DNA of 64,000 nt from Gambelia wislizenii (taxonomy: Eukaryota > Chordata > Lepidosauria > Squamata > Crotaphytidae), in NCBI GenBank assembly GCA_030847615.1, contig JAUMIR010000002.1, forward strand, positions 239,711,809 through 239,775,808, in the 5' to 3' direction. The position numbers and the translations under genes were made by a program. Shown here in pieces: positions 10,173-20,333 of this stretch (position 1 is the stretch's first letter; the number at the start of each line of letters is the position of its first letter). The notes below the pieces were generated by a model. The model had not been told where the DNA came from, did no database searches, and worked only from the letters and a program-made list of their open reading frames with translations.

Positions 10173-11112
10173 CATAGAATCATAGAATCATAGAAGTGTA
10201 GAGTTGGAAGAGACCACGAGGGTCATCCAGTCCAACCCCCTGCCATGCAGGAAATCTCGATCAAAGCATATCTGACAGATGGCCATCCAGCCTCTGTTTA
10301 AAGACCTCTAAGGAAGGAGACCCCACCATGTTCCAAGGGAGTGTGTTCCACTGCCGAACAGCTCTTGCTGTCAGAAAGTTCCTCCTCATGTTGAGGTGGA
10401 ATCTCTGTTCCTGGAGCTTGCATCCATTGCTCTGTGTTCTAGTCTCTGGAACAGCAGGAAACAAGCCTGTTCCATCCTCAACGTGACACCCCTTCAAATA
10501 CTTAAACAGGGCTATCATATCGCCCCTTAACCATCTTTTTTCCAGGCTAAACATACCCAGCTCCCTAAGTCTCTCCTCATAAGGCATGGTTTCCAGACCT
10601 CTCACCATTTTAGTTGCCCTTCTCTGGATATGCTCCAATTTGTCAATATCCTTTTTGAATTGTGGTGCCCAGAACTGGACACAGTATTCTAGGTGAGGTC
10701 TGACCAAGGCAGAATAGAGTGGCACTATTACTTCCCTTGATCTAGACTCTATACTTCTATTGATACAGCCCAAAATCGCATTGGCCTTTTTAGCTGCCGC
10801 ATCACACTGTTGACTCATGTTAAATTTGTGGTCTACTAGGACTCCTAGATCCCTTTCGCACATAGTCTCGTTCAGCCAGGTCTCTCCCATCCTATAGCTA
10901 TGCATTTCATTTTTTCTCCCTAAGTGCAGTACTTTACATTTCTCCGTATTGAATTTCATTTTGTTAGCCTTGGCCCAGCTCTCCAGTCTATCCAGGTCAT
11001 TCTGAATTTTGATCCTGTCCTCTTCAACTGTCTTCAACTGGAGTTCTCTGCAATTAGCACTGGTATCCGTGGGTGAAAAGGTCCCAACGTTACCCGCCTC
11101 TCGCAGCATTCA
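10173..11112 (-). mobile_element. CR1 LINE, 5'-truncated
   Basis: The 3' end is at the low-coordinate side and shows the CR1 signature: repeats of the octamer CATAGAAT (10173-10192) next to GTAGAGTTGGAAGAGACC and CCAACCCCCTGCCATGCAGG (complement orientation). The body encodes the C-terminal part of CR1 ORF2. CR1 elements insert without obvious duplications and end in an octamer microsatellite, both consistent here. It abuts a 5S-like fragment. Confidence 0.85.
10261..11109 (-). CDS. CR1 ORF2 C-terminal fragment (282 aa)
   Basis: An uninterrupted frame covering the region downstream of the reverse-transcriptase catalytic centre. It contains the thumb-region phrases MKFNTEKCKVLHLG, ERDLGVLVD and VPLYSALVRPHLEYCVQFWA, and ends at the normal CR1 stop (FKQRLDGHLSDML). 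The upstream catalytic motifs (including the YADD box) and the endonuclease are absent through 5' truncation; a stop codon directly precedes the first ATG. It cannot encode a working enzyme. The absence of frameshifts suggests a fairly young copy. Confidence 0.85.
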   Translation of the reverse strand: MLREAGNVGTFSPTDTSANCRELQLKTVEEDRIKIQNDLDRLESWAKANKMKFNTEKCKVLHLGRKNEMHSYRMGETWLNETMCERDLGVLVDHKFNMSQQCDAAAKKANAILGCINRSIESRSREVIVPLYSALVRPHLEYCVQFWAPQFKKDIDKLEHIQRRATKMVRGLETMPYEERLRELGMFSLEKRWLRGDMIALFKYLKGCHVEDGTGLFPAVPETRTQSNGCKLQEQRFHLNMRRNFLTARAVRQWNTLPWNMVGSPSLEVFKQRLDGHLSDML

Positions 11113-11327
11113 TTCCATATGAACTAATCATAATTCCCCAAAATATTAATGTAGTTCTGATATCACAACAAGGGTCCTAAAGCACCCCCACCTATTTGGG
11201 TAATACTGATACCAAGCAAACAATGCATGTATTTCATAACTACAGCAGCACTGTCAAGAACGTTTGTAGGTATATTTATAACTCTAGAGGGTATATACAA
11301 AAGGAACTCAACAGATGATCTTTTTAT

Positions 11328-11420
11328 CGTTGTTGTGTGCTTTGAAATCATTTCCAACTTATGGTGATCCTAAGGTGAACATATCATGGGGTTTTCTGAA
11401 GCTGAGAGTGTGTCAGTTAT
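11328..11420 (-). mobile_element. Sauria-type SINE, tail fragment
   Basis: Contains GTTGTTGTGTGCTTTGAAAT and CCAACTTATGGTGATCCTAA, matching the RTE-like tail of the longer copies in minus orientation. The head is missing; a plus-orientation piece of the same family follows at 11485. Confidence 0.55.
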
Positions 11421-11484
11421 GGTTAGTACTTGGATCAGCAACCACCAATGAATACCAGGTACTATATGCTACATTTCAGAAAAA

Positions 11485-11592
11485 GGAACTGGCAAAACCA
11501 CCTTTGAGTATTTCTGATCTAAGAAAACCCTAAGAAATTCATGGGGTCACTATAAGTCAACATGCAACTTGAAGGCACAGACACACATGCAC
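11485..11592 (+). mobile_element. Sauria-type SINE, tail fragment, opposite orientation
   Basis: The phrases GGCAAAACCACC, AAGAAAACCC, TGGGGTCACTATAAGTCAAC and CTTGAAGGCACA are the plus-orientation body and tail of the same SINE family as at 9.6 kb. With the minus-orientation fragment at 11328 it forms an inverted pair. Confidence 0.6.
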
Positions 11593-11902
11593 ACACCATA
11601 TGACATCTCAGCATGCATAGCTAAGCCTGAGCCAAACTCCATGTCTTCCTGTGAGGGGCTTAGTTTGTAGAACAACATCTGGAGGGCTACATGTTCCTTA
11701 TCCTAAATTTAAAGATCACAAGCATTTGAGATCAGGCACTAAGACTGATCTCTGTTTGGGATCTTGGAGAATAGCTGTTTAATCCAGTAAACAATACATG
11801 GTCTGATTCAATATAAGCCAACTCCACGTTGGCACAACTGATGTAGAAGCCACTCTCCGATAATAATTGCGGGCAAGCAAAATGTTCTTAGGTTTGATGT
11901 AA

Positions 11903-12136
11903 TACAGGTCAACCCCCGTATTCTTGGGGAATACGTTCCAAGACTCCCCATGGATAACTGAAATCCTGTATAATAGGAAACCCTATTACTGTATTTTCAA
12001 TGACACGAATGCCAGAAGTTGATCATAGAATTGCACTGGAGGACCTAGAAATGCCTAGAGAGGACATATTTTTTTCCAGATATGGATAAGTGAATCCATT
12101 GATAACTGAATCCATTGATATAGGGGTCAACCTGTA
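11903..12136. mobile_element. Tigger/pogo-like MITE
   Basis: The ends are TACAGGTCAACCCCCGTATT and, inverted, TACAGGTTGACCCCTATATC, bounded by TA. Internal phrases (GGATAACTGAAATCC, GGATAAGTGAATCC) resemble the copy at 4387-4641. There is no coding capacity. Confidence 0.65.
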
Positions 12137-12214
12137 ATGTTTTTTTTAATTGGATATTTGAATGTTTATTGAAAATGTCAACTGCTTCTTTTTTATTGAT
12201 TAATCTTTAATTTG

Positions 12215-12282
12215 GGGAGTAAGTCCCATTGAACTTGATAGACCTTTCTCCTGAGTAGACATATGTAGGAGTGCATTGTTAA
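12215..12282 (+). mobile_element. Fragment of a dispersed squamate repeat (GGGAGTAAGTCCCATTGAAC)
   Basis: The sequence GGGGAGTAAGTCCCATTGAAC followed by CTGAGTAGACAT is a phrase I associate with a common squamate dispersed repeat. Related pieces occur near 14018-14060 and 46140-46215 here. Full element limits are not visible. Confidence 0.4.
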
Positions 12283-12532
12283 ATATTACTATTATTAGTA
12301 TTACTTAAACTGCAGAATATGTGCCTTTTTGAGATATTGAAACGAATACAATGCAACTTAGAATTCAGTTACCAAAAAGCTTTAATATGAGGAGAATGCT
12401 ATGTTTATTTTTATTTTTTTTTAAAAAAAATCCTTATTATGAAATGGAAGAATGAAAACATCCTCAAAGAATGAACAGGTATGTCCTGCACTCCTAGCTC
12501 CACCAGCGACCACCTGGGATCTCTGTCATATT

Positions 12533-12722
12533 ACCGTACATAATTATATAACTGCCATGGTCCCATTCTGTGGAAATCTGGGATTTGTAGTTCAAGGAGG
12601 GGCCTTTAGATGAGCCACGCAGCTCCTCTGGTGCCTCTGACCAAACTACAAATTTCAGGATTTTATAGAACGCAGTCATTGCAGTTGAAGTGGAATAATA
12701 GTACAATAATTGTGAAATGTGA
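12533..12722. mobile_element. Foldback MITE, hAT-like palindromic family
   Basis: The left half TAACTGCCATGGTCCCATTC and GGGATTTGTAGTT pairs with right-half ACTACAAATTTCAGGATTTT and TGGAATAATAG. Same family as the copies at 18083, 22018 and 27166. Confidence 0.55.
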
Positions 12723-12995
12723 AAGAGACAAGACTGATTCAAATTTCCTCCCAACAATGAATAAAAACTTATGCCTTTTCCTACTTGGGTTCAAGCATGG
12801 AGGCATCAGTGAAATGAGGACAAAAATGCTGATCCAGATGTCTTCTTTTTCAACTATCTGGCCCCAAACAATACACATGCCTTACTATTTATAGCCATTT
12901 TGGAATATCTACCTAGCAACAGCTTACACAACATATATAGCAAACAAAAAGAGGATACTGGAAATATGTTAGTCAATCATGAAACAGTAGTCTTT

Positions 12996-13335
12996 GGACT
13001 TTTTCGGATGGAGTTTTACAATGCTAGCAGCCTCGTCCCCATTGTGAGGCTGCTGCGCTGCAGGGCGTCCCTTTCGGATGACGCTCTCCCCTGCTGATCC
13101 TCTGCCAATACTGTTGCGTAACCGCAGGGATGCTGCAGCGTTATATTTGGCAGTTTTCTAATCACGAAAGTTGATCATGATTAGAAAACCGCCAAATATA
13201 ACACTGCAGCGTCCCCGTGGTTACGCAACAGTATCGGCAGGGGAGAGCGTCATCCAAAAGGGACGCCCTGCAGCGCAGCAGCCTCGCAACGGGGATGAGG
13301 CTGCTAGCGTTGTAAAACCCCATCCAAAAAAGTCC
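12996..13335. mobile_element. Near-perfect 340-bp foldback element
   Basis: Two arms of about 155 bp surround a very short centre near 13160-13190 (CTAATCATGATCAACTTTCG region). The outer ends are GGACTTTTTCGGATGG and, inverted, GGACTTTTTTGGATGG, flanked on both sides by TTT. The arms differ mainly at CG-to-TG or CG-to-CA positions plus one 11-bp insertion in the left arm (GATCCTCTGCC). There are no genes. It is unusually GC- and CpG-rich for this window. It is a foldback MITE; the superfamily is not determined. Confidence 0.75.
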
Positions 13336-14097
13336 TTTAAGTCATAATGTAAAATTACTCAGCAAGGACCAAGTAAAAACTACTGTAGTCATATTGAACC
13401 TTTACCTTACATTTCTGAGTGTTATTGCTATCAATAGATAATACCATTTATTTGATGAGGATACAGGTCAGAACATTCTGTAAGACTTAAACTTTTCCTT
13501 GAAGTTCCCCAGAGCTTAATAACTCTGCAACTTCTATTTCCCCCTTAATTTAAAACACATTTTCTTTAACATGGCTCCTTCTTATTTAGGCCTTATGGTC
13601 ACTTTTTACTTTTCCCCCTTCAATTTGCCAGTTAAAGAATGCATCTTATTATTCAGTTTTCACTCTGGAAACTTGTTTTCATCTACATGTACTCAGGACG
13701 GTTGATTAGATTTGAGACACAATATGTTCTGCATTACCTGGACTTTGCTCCCCCATGCCCAGTCCAGCCCTAAATACAACATCATCCTTGCTTGGAAATG
13801 TTAGAGAAAATCAGCTTAAAGTCATGTACGTCTAAACTGTTGTATCTCAGTTCAAGTAAGCATCCCTTCTTTCTCCCCCACCTGTACTCCACATGTTTGT
13901 TTTGGTGCTGTTTGAAAATGGGTGCATATGCAGGTATGTTTCCATTGCCTACTCTTGCTGTAAAACTGGTCTGCATTTTACTGATAATTGGAAGTGTGTC
14001 TCTTTTCGGCTCCAGCACCCTTACCTGGGAGCAAGTCTTACTGAACAGAAAATGACTTTTATATAACAAAAGGCACACAAGATTATAATGCCTGACA
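13336..14097. other. No gene recognised
   Basis: No named repeat except a short phrase (CTTACCTGGGAGCAAGTCTT, 14020-14041) related to the repeat at 12215. An 87- and a 98-codon frame overlap here on opposite strands and have no support. Confidence 0.35.
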
Positions 14098-14194
14098 TTT
14101 CTGGTAACTTCCAGGAGCTACAGCTCCCATCTACCACAGTCATTTGTCAGGAAGGATGGAAGTTGTAACCAAAAAGATCTGAAGGACCGAGGGG

Positions 14195-14394
14195 TGCATC
14201 TACACTGTAGAAATAATGCAGATTGACACCACTTTAATTGCCATGGCTCCCTCCTACAGAATCCTGGGATTTGTAGTTTTGTGAGGCACCAGCACTCTTG
14301 CAGAATAGGCTAAAGATCTTGTAAAAATACAAATCCCAGGATTCCACTAAGAGTGGTGTCAAACTGCATTATTTCTACAGTGTAGATGCACCCT
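14195..14394. mobile_element. Foldback MITE, hAT-like palindromic family, well-preserved copy
   Basis: The ends GGGTGCATCTACACTGTAGA and TCTACAGTGTAGATGCACCC are perfect inverted repeats, followed inward by AATAATGCA and GTGTCAA blocks and the central CCTGGGATTTGTAGTTTTG / CAAATCCCAGGATTCC pair. This copy best defines the family termini. A clean 8-bp target duplication is not evident. Confidence 0.7.
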
Positions 14395-14711
14395 AAGTTG
14401 GCAAAGGATGACTTATAAAGGATAAATCGGAGAGAACTGTTCAGGCACCTCCAGTTCCTCCAGTACACAGGGATCTTAAGCTCACAGCGGTCCATAGGCT
14501 TGCAGCCATCCATCGCATGCCTACACAAATCATGTTTCGGCAGATGGCTAGTAGCTAGGTCTCAAAAACTACTAAGCATCAGAGCCAGACTGAAGATGGT
14601 AGCTCTCCTGGCCAGTGTTAGTCCAAAAACTACCAGATATCAAGATAGGCTGTTGCCAAGGTCTAGCAGGGTCAGAGGTCAGTGCTTGGTCCAGAATGGG
14701 GATGGGTCAAA

Positions 14712-14767
14712 TCCAATCTCTCTGGCTTTTCTTCACAAACAAAGATTCAGGAAGGACTCATCCCACA
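14712..14767 (-). mobile_element. 3'-terminal fragment of the RTE-like LINE family
   Basis: The sequence CTCTCTGGCTTTTCTTCACA then AAACAAAGATTCAGGAAGGA matches the low-coordinate ends of the larger pieces at 20894, 38118 and 39592. All four share the same terminus, which therefore marks the 3' end of the element. Confidence 0.55.
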
Positions 14768-14829
14768 CAAACACTTTGCGGTAATTTCCTCTCTTCCTTC
14801 TGAGTGATTTTTCACTAGATCTTGATTAA

Positions 14830-15012
14830 AAATTGTAGGAGGGAATATCGCTCAGTAGTTTGCATGAACTGTAATATACCCTAGGTTCAACCCCTAGTAC
14901 TTCCATGTAAAAGAAATGGGTAGGAATTGGCAGGGAAATCCTCTCCTTGAGATTCTGCCAAGTCAGAGCAGACCTGTACTGGGCTAGATGGACAAACAGT
15001 CTGGCCTGCTAC
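14830..15012 (+). mobile_element. tRNA-derived SINE (squamate, GGGCTAGATGGAC tail type)
   Basis: The head GAATATCGCTCAGTAGTTTG and GGTTCAACCCCTAGT are box A- and box B-like. The body GCAGACCTGTACTGGGCTAG, then ATGGAC and CAGTCTGG, and the ending TTCTATGTTA are typical of a widespread squamate tRNA-type SINE. It is about 180 bp, somewhat decayed, and not a functional tRNA. Confidence 0.6.
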
Positions 15013-16913
15013 AAGGTATTTTCTATGTTATGCAGCAAAGCAGGCAGAGACCAGAGGAAAAAATGTTTTGGGAGAAATGTTTTGAGGGCCAGATGTGTCT
15101 GATTGGTCATTAGCTGACCACCATTTTTGGCATATGTGATCCCAAATAAGGTGCAAACATAGAGACATAGAGGTGTGCCTTCTTAATATCCAGACCTATA
15201 TGTTCATCCCAATTGTTCTTCTAGTGACTGCAGCTAACTGACACCTTTCTCATCACACAGAATCTGCCTTTTGATTTGTAAACTGCTGAGTTTGGGCTCT
15301 GTGGAGGCATCCTTCTCCAAAACAAGGCCAGCTGCACACCAATCGGTATTCAGAACAAGCAAAGAAGTGCTCTTATCCCATTGTGATTGTCAGTTTGTAA
15401 GTAAGGAAGTGCTGCAGCCTCCATGGAAGTTCCTCTCCTTAGCTGAAGCCTGTTACGTTATTTGTATAAATTCTACGATTGCATTTTATGTTCATTTAAT
15501 GGCTATTAAGAAGAGGAGATGTATTTTTATGTTCTTATCATTGCTTTTGAATCATTTGTCTGGGCTTCTCTGTAACAAATTAATTTCATTACTATCATTT
15601 CTTCCCAGATGTGTTTTATGTTTGTTGTAATTCTAAATAAAAGCTAAGCAAGTACTGAAGGGAAACAAGTCCGCCCTCTTTATACATTGTCTGTATTTTT
15701 TCATACTGTTACTCCTCCCACTGCCAAAGGGAAAAAAAATGTCCTTGTATTTCTATTCAACTTAGAAGAGAAATGTCCATGATCTATAAAAAGAAATTAC
15801 AGAGGGAGGGAGAGAGAGAAAAAGAAGCAATAGAGATTTGTCAGCTCCACGGATGTTTTCAATATCTTTCATTATATCCGTAAAATTAAAACACATGGAG
15901 CAAATCTACAATGTTGGTTGGCTAATAAGAGAAGTAAAAAGTTGTTAATCAAACATGTGGCCTTATAAAATAAAAGAAATAATTGGAAAAGATATCTAAT
16001 TTGTCTATTGAATGCCTCCAACACTCTCTTTATCACTTAGATGGACAGAATATAATTGGTACGGTGAAAGCCATCAATCTTAGCAACTGGGCTTCCTGAG
16101 CAGGCTACAACTATTACTGTCATATTATGACACCATAATATCAAGATCAATGTTGTTTTAAATGCACTCCAGTTATGGGCAATTGGTGACAATAAAAACA
16201 GTGACAAATTGATGAAACAAGCATCAAATGATCTGGTGTCTAAAATAAACCATAAATAATCTTTGTTGTTTGTTTTTTTTAAAAAAAAATAGCCACCGAA
16301 TTCACAGTCACCAGGGGGTGCATAGAGTTGACTTCCTCAGTGGATCAATCTACACTAAATGTATTTTCACTGCTGTGCTATCCAACAAGATACAATTTTC
16401 TTGAAGGGAGAAACTTTCTGATTTGATTTAAGGGTCATTCCCTAGCAGTTTCATAATGCCATTGTTAGCATAATGGTGACCCTGAGAAGGAATTTGATCA
16501 TTTACAAAAGAAAACATGCATGTTGTTCTCTGGATGAGCAGTCACCTCAATTGGACGTGGAAGTTTACATTTTAAAGCAGTACAGCCATTGCTTTTCTGC
16601 ATTTAGTATCTCTAGGAATAGGGCTGGCTCTACAATTAGGCAGAATGAGGCAGCTGCCTCAAGGTAGTAGACACTGTGGGGATGAAGCAATGAGGGGCTA
16701 GAAGACAGAGCTCCCTATACTATGAATCTTTTTCTGGACCCCCTAAGTGAGATTGACCTCCTCAAGTGTGTGTTGGGGGGGGGAGATGCTATCCCACAGC
16801 CACTGCTGGAATAAGATTTTACTACCACTCTGGTTGGCCTCTGTACATGGAATGTGGGGAGAAACCATTCTGTCCTTTGCCTCCAGCAGCAAAATGCTTT
16901 GGGTTGACCCTGT
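15013..16913. other. 1.9 kb without recognised genes
   Basis: AT-rich unique-looking sequence. A 119-codon plus-strand frame (15271-15630) ends in a hydrophobic stretch just before an AATAAA at about 15636, but it has no homology I recognise and no supporting splice sites; I do not call it. A G-run at about 16776-16785 is the only other notable feature. Confidence 0.35.
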
Positions 16914-17900
16914 CTAGTAATGAGTACTATACAACAAATAACAAACCCCAGAAATAGAAGTCTGCACAAATTAAACCAATAAACAACAAAAGCATAAATT
17001 ATAACAATATAATCTCATTGAAAATTATCTATTCATATAAGCATTATAGAGACAACTGATCTAGACATAAATACTACCACATAACCTATACTGTGTCACA
17101 GCCAAGAACATATTCTTATAAGGTGAATGTTATATGTTTTGGTTCATGTTGTTTGTAGGCAATGATGTAAAGAAAACTGGTTGTGGTCCATTTGAGATAA
17201 CAATGTTGGAAAGACTTTAATTATTCTTGGCTGTGTTTATGCAACACCAGAATATGAGATCTGTACTACTGGGCCATGAACAAGCATCGGGGAAACGGAT
17301 GAGATAGCTGGCATTCCGTTGGCCTTGGATTAAGTGTGGGAATCAAGACTGAATCACCTTGGATCACCTACCGTCCTAAGCACTGAATGAGAATTTAATT
17401 GTGGAACATCCTTATTACTTGTATTACCCATGGACTCATCAGAATATAAGTGTGACAAAGTATAGGTTATGTGGTAGTGTTTAAGTCAAGATCAATTGTC
17501 TCTATAATGTTTATATGAATAGATAATAATCAAATGAGATTACAGTTGTCCCTTCATATTCGCTGGGGTTTGGTTCCAGGACCCCCTGTGGATACCAAAA
17601 TCCGTGAATACTCAAGTCCCATTATATGCAATGGCATAGCAAAATGGTGTCCATTATATAAGATGGCAAAATCAAGGTTTGCTTTTTGGATTTTTTTTTA
17701 AAGAATATTTTCAAGCCATGAATACTTAAATCCATGGATACCAAATCTGTGGATACGGAAGGACAACTGTATATTGTTATAATTTACTCTTTTGTGGTTT
17801 ATTGGTTTAATTTGGGCAGACTTCTATTTCTGGGGTTCTTATTTGTTGTATGGTGATTTACTCCAGTGGGCTTTTTTGTCTTTACTAGTAATGAGTACTA
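16914..17900. mobile_element. Long hairpin element flanked by a 16-bp direct repeat
   Basis: Perfect 16-bp direct repeats CTAGTAATGAGTACTA lie at 16914-16929 and 17885-17900. Between them, a left arm (16930 to about 17104, starting TACAACAAATAAC) is repeated inverted in the right part (about 17455 to 17850, ending GTTATTTGTTGTA-like), around a loop of about 350 bp. The right side runs about 34 bp past the left arm. A Tigger-like MITE (17541-17771) interrupts the right arm. The long duplication and inverted arms resemble insertions of Penelope-like or other target-primed retroelements rather than a cut-and-paste MITE. There are no coding frames. Confidence 0.65.
17541..17771. mobile_element. 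Tigger2/MER2-like MITE nested in the hairpin
   Basis: The ends TACAGTTGTCCCTTCATATT and, inverted, TACAGTTGTCCTTCCGTATC are bounded by TA. The internal phrase GGTTTGGTTCCAGGACCCCC followed by TGTGGATACCAAAATCC is the classic Tigger/MER2 signature. There is no transposase. It sits inside, and so is younger than, the hairpin element. Confidence 0.85.
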
Positions 17901-18082
17901 GCGAATAACCTATTTGTTTCTATGAGAGGAAAGGAGATTGCTGGTCTGCTCTGTAACCCATTTCCCTCCCCCCATCCTTAACACTGCATCCTCTGTCTCT
18001 GGAAAAACACCCCCATCCATTCATGAAGAGATTGACACAGGAAAAGGAAAGGCTGGGAAAGATTTGCTTCAGCACACTGGGG

Positions 18083-18291
18083 CCCATTCGCACTACAGAA
18101 CTCCAGTGCTATTATTCCACTTTAACTGCCATAGTCCCATGCTATGGAATCCTGGGGGGTTTGTAGTTTGCTCAGGGGCACCGGGGAGCTCTCAGGCTGA
18201 GAAGTCTAAAGGCCCTTCCATCCACTGCCAATCCCAGGATTCCATGGGACAGAACCATAACTCATAGTTAAAGTGGACTCACGGTGCTATT
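18083..18291. mobile_element. Foldback MITE, hAT-like palindromic family
   Basis: The left half GTGCTATTATTCCACTTTAA then CTGCCATAG pairs with right-half GTTAAAGTGGACTCACGGTG then CTATTATAG. The central GAATCCTGGG / CCCAGGATTCC pair is kept. Same family as 27166-27368. Confidence 0.65.
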
Positions 18292-18619
18292 ATAGCCCCA
18301 AAGTCTCTTCCTGTTCCACTGAAGTGACAGCAATATCCAAATTCTGGGAAACAGAAAAGAAACATCTCCTCTCCCAATCCAGAGCATGCACTTGGGATGA
18401 CCATCTCCCCAGTCCTGAACCCCCTTTTATGTGGGGCAGGAAGCTCTGAAACTATTGCTCCTTCTGCATCCCTGAGTCTCTGCAGTAGTAAAAGTAGGGT
18501 CATTGCACTGTTCTCCCCAGAGGCTCCTGTCCATTGTTGCTAGGCAAAGCAGTACAGAGCTCAGCATGGCAATGGACAGGTTTTTCCCTCCCTCACAGCA
18601 ACTTGACCATTCAAGTAGC

Positions 18620-18811
18620 AATAGGAATAGCACTTACATTTCTATACCTCTTTATAGTACTAAGCATTCTCTAAGTGGTTAGCTAATTGCCCCCAACAAG
18701 CTGGGTACTCATTTCACTAACCTAGGAAGGATGGAAGGCTGAGTTAAGCTGGAGCCCTGTAGGATCGAACTCACAACAGTGGCATTTAACCACAGAATCA
18801 CCAGGGCTTCC
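18620..18811 (-). mobile_element. tRNA-type SINE (GGAGCCCTGGTGGCGCAG family), decayed
   Basis: Read on the minus strand it begins GGAAGCCCTGGTGATTCTGT then GGTTAAATGCCACTG, and contains CTCAGCCTTCCATCCTTCC and GGGGGCAATTAGCTAA. It matches the better copy at 39041-39325 in the same order. The 3' tail microsatellite is missing. Confidence 0.6.
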
Positions 18812-18892
18812 TGGTGTACAGCATTTACTCTTGTAGACAGAAAGAGGGAGGAGTAAAAACAACAACCAGACATTCACAGATATGGGATAAGG

Positions 18893-19249
18893 CAATGGTT
18901 CTCAAACTTTTTACCTCTGTGATCTCCCTTTATATCTACATGCAGATGGGCTCCCCTGGGGAGGTTGGCAGTTGGAAGCCCCATGCACCAAACACACATT
19001 CTTCCTGCTTCACTGTGTCCGGAGAGCGTGCCAGCCACCACTTCCATCTTTGGAATGGAAACAACAGAAGCACTGTAGACAAAGCAGGAAGAATGTGCGC
19101 CTAGCATCCGGGGCTCGCACTGTCTCCGCTGCTGCCCTGGGATGGAGGGACATTAATATTTTAATGTCTGAAAATTTCTTATGACTCCCTTGAGCAATTA
19201 TTACACACACACCCCTGTGGGTCATGCCCCCACAGTTTGAGAACCACTG
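18893..19249. mobile_element. hAT-type MITE (CARTGGTTCTCAAACT ends)
   Basis: The termini are CAATGGTTCTCAAACTTTTT and, inverted, CAGTGGTTCTCAAACTGTGG. Flanking octamers GGATAAGG and GGTAAAGG agree at six of eight positions, as expected for an aged 8-bp hAT target duplication. The interior has no transposase. Confidence 0.7.
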
Positions 19250-19337
19250 GGTAAAGGTAAAAGAATGTGCTCAAGGACATTGTTGGGTTGACTCATTAAA
19301 CATGTAAGCAAGGGGCTCTTGTAGCCCCTTTGAGATT

Positions 19338-19457
19338 ACTGAGAGAAAGAAGTTGTAGCATAAGCTTTTGTAGACTTGGTCTACTTCCTCAGATGTCTCC
19401 ATGTATCTGAGGAAGTAGACTGAGTCTACAAAACTTATACAACTTCTTTCTCTCAGT
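19338..19457. repeat. Near-perfect hairpin, about 55-bp arms
   Basis: The left arm starts ACTGAGAGAAAGAAGTTGTA and the right arm ends ATACAACTTCTTTCTCTCAG, with the centre at TCTCCATGT near 19397-19404. It sits directly next to the foldback at 19461. It is a small foldback MITE or the core of a larger one. Confidence 0.7.
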
Positions 19458-19460
19458 TAG

Positions 19461-19768
19461 GGGTTTATCGCATGAAGGAAGGGAAGTGGGAGGGAAGCCC
19501 AAGAGCAGCACGTCCCACTTGCCTTATATCACACAACATTGGCATGTCTGAACTGTTCTCTGGTTCCAGTCCCATGGGAGATGGTGGTAAAGGCACATCT
19601 TTTTGCTACTAGATTTTTCCAGTTAGCAAAAAGTCTTAATTTTGCCACCATCTCCCATGGGACTGGAACAGGAGAACAGCTGAAACACACTGGCGTTGTG
19701 CAATAAGCCAAGGTGGGCAGCGCTATTATTGGGGTGCACTGCCACTTCCTTCCCTTGTGTGATAAGTT
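19461..19768. mobile_element. Foldback MITE with two nested inverted pairs
   Basis: The outer arms GGGTTTATCGCATGAAGGAA then GGGAAGTGG pair with CCACTTCCTTCCC then TTGTGTGATAAGTTG. An inner pair GTTCCAGTCCCATGGGAGAT / ATCTCCCATGGGACTGGAAC surrounds a short centre near 19615. There are no coding frames. Confidence 0.65.
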
Positions 19769-20333
19769 GCTATAACATCCTCTTGCTTACTGATATTCCA
19801 GACTAAAACAGTTAGGTCTTTGAATTGATTAAACTTGGTAATGCAGTAAAGTTACCACCTCACAAATGAAATAATCTGTATCATAACTTGCAAGATTGCA
19901 TGTACAAGTGTAGGTAGTACCCACTCATATGCAGAACAAACTGAGCTAAGGAGCAGAACTAACAGGTGGCTTGATAACAGGGCTGCCAAGCTTTAAAGTA
20001 ACTAATTAATGGAACAAGTCAGATAAGAAAGTTTACATAGCAGTAAGTAACAAGAACCACAATAAACAGTGTAGGAGCAGCCTTCTACAAAGAATAAGTG
20101 GAAACAGATAGAACTGGCCTATTGGAATTACCCACAATACCACTGGAGAACAGTCTGGGCTAGCCAGAAAGCTGCAGCAGTTGCTGGATCATGAGACTGA
20201 GGAAATGGGCCTGACTGGCATAGCCAATGATGGGATGTGAAGTCTAAAATCCTGAGGATACACATTGCCTACCTCATTCTAAACCAAGGCAACTAAGGAC
20301 ACATGAGGATTGAGGTCTCTTCACACCACCACA
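19769..20333. other. No feature recognised
   Basis: No repeat or exon identified. Confidence 0.3.

Noticed and set aside
13782..14078. 98- and 87-codon opposing frames
   Set aside because: Overlap on opposite strands over a repeat-derived segment; no exon signals.
15271..15630. 119-codon plus-strand frame ending near an AATAAA
   Set aside because: No recognisable domain or splice acceptor; one adjacent polyadenylation word is expected by chance in AT-rich DNA.
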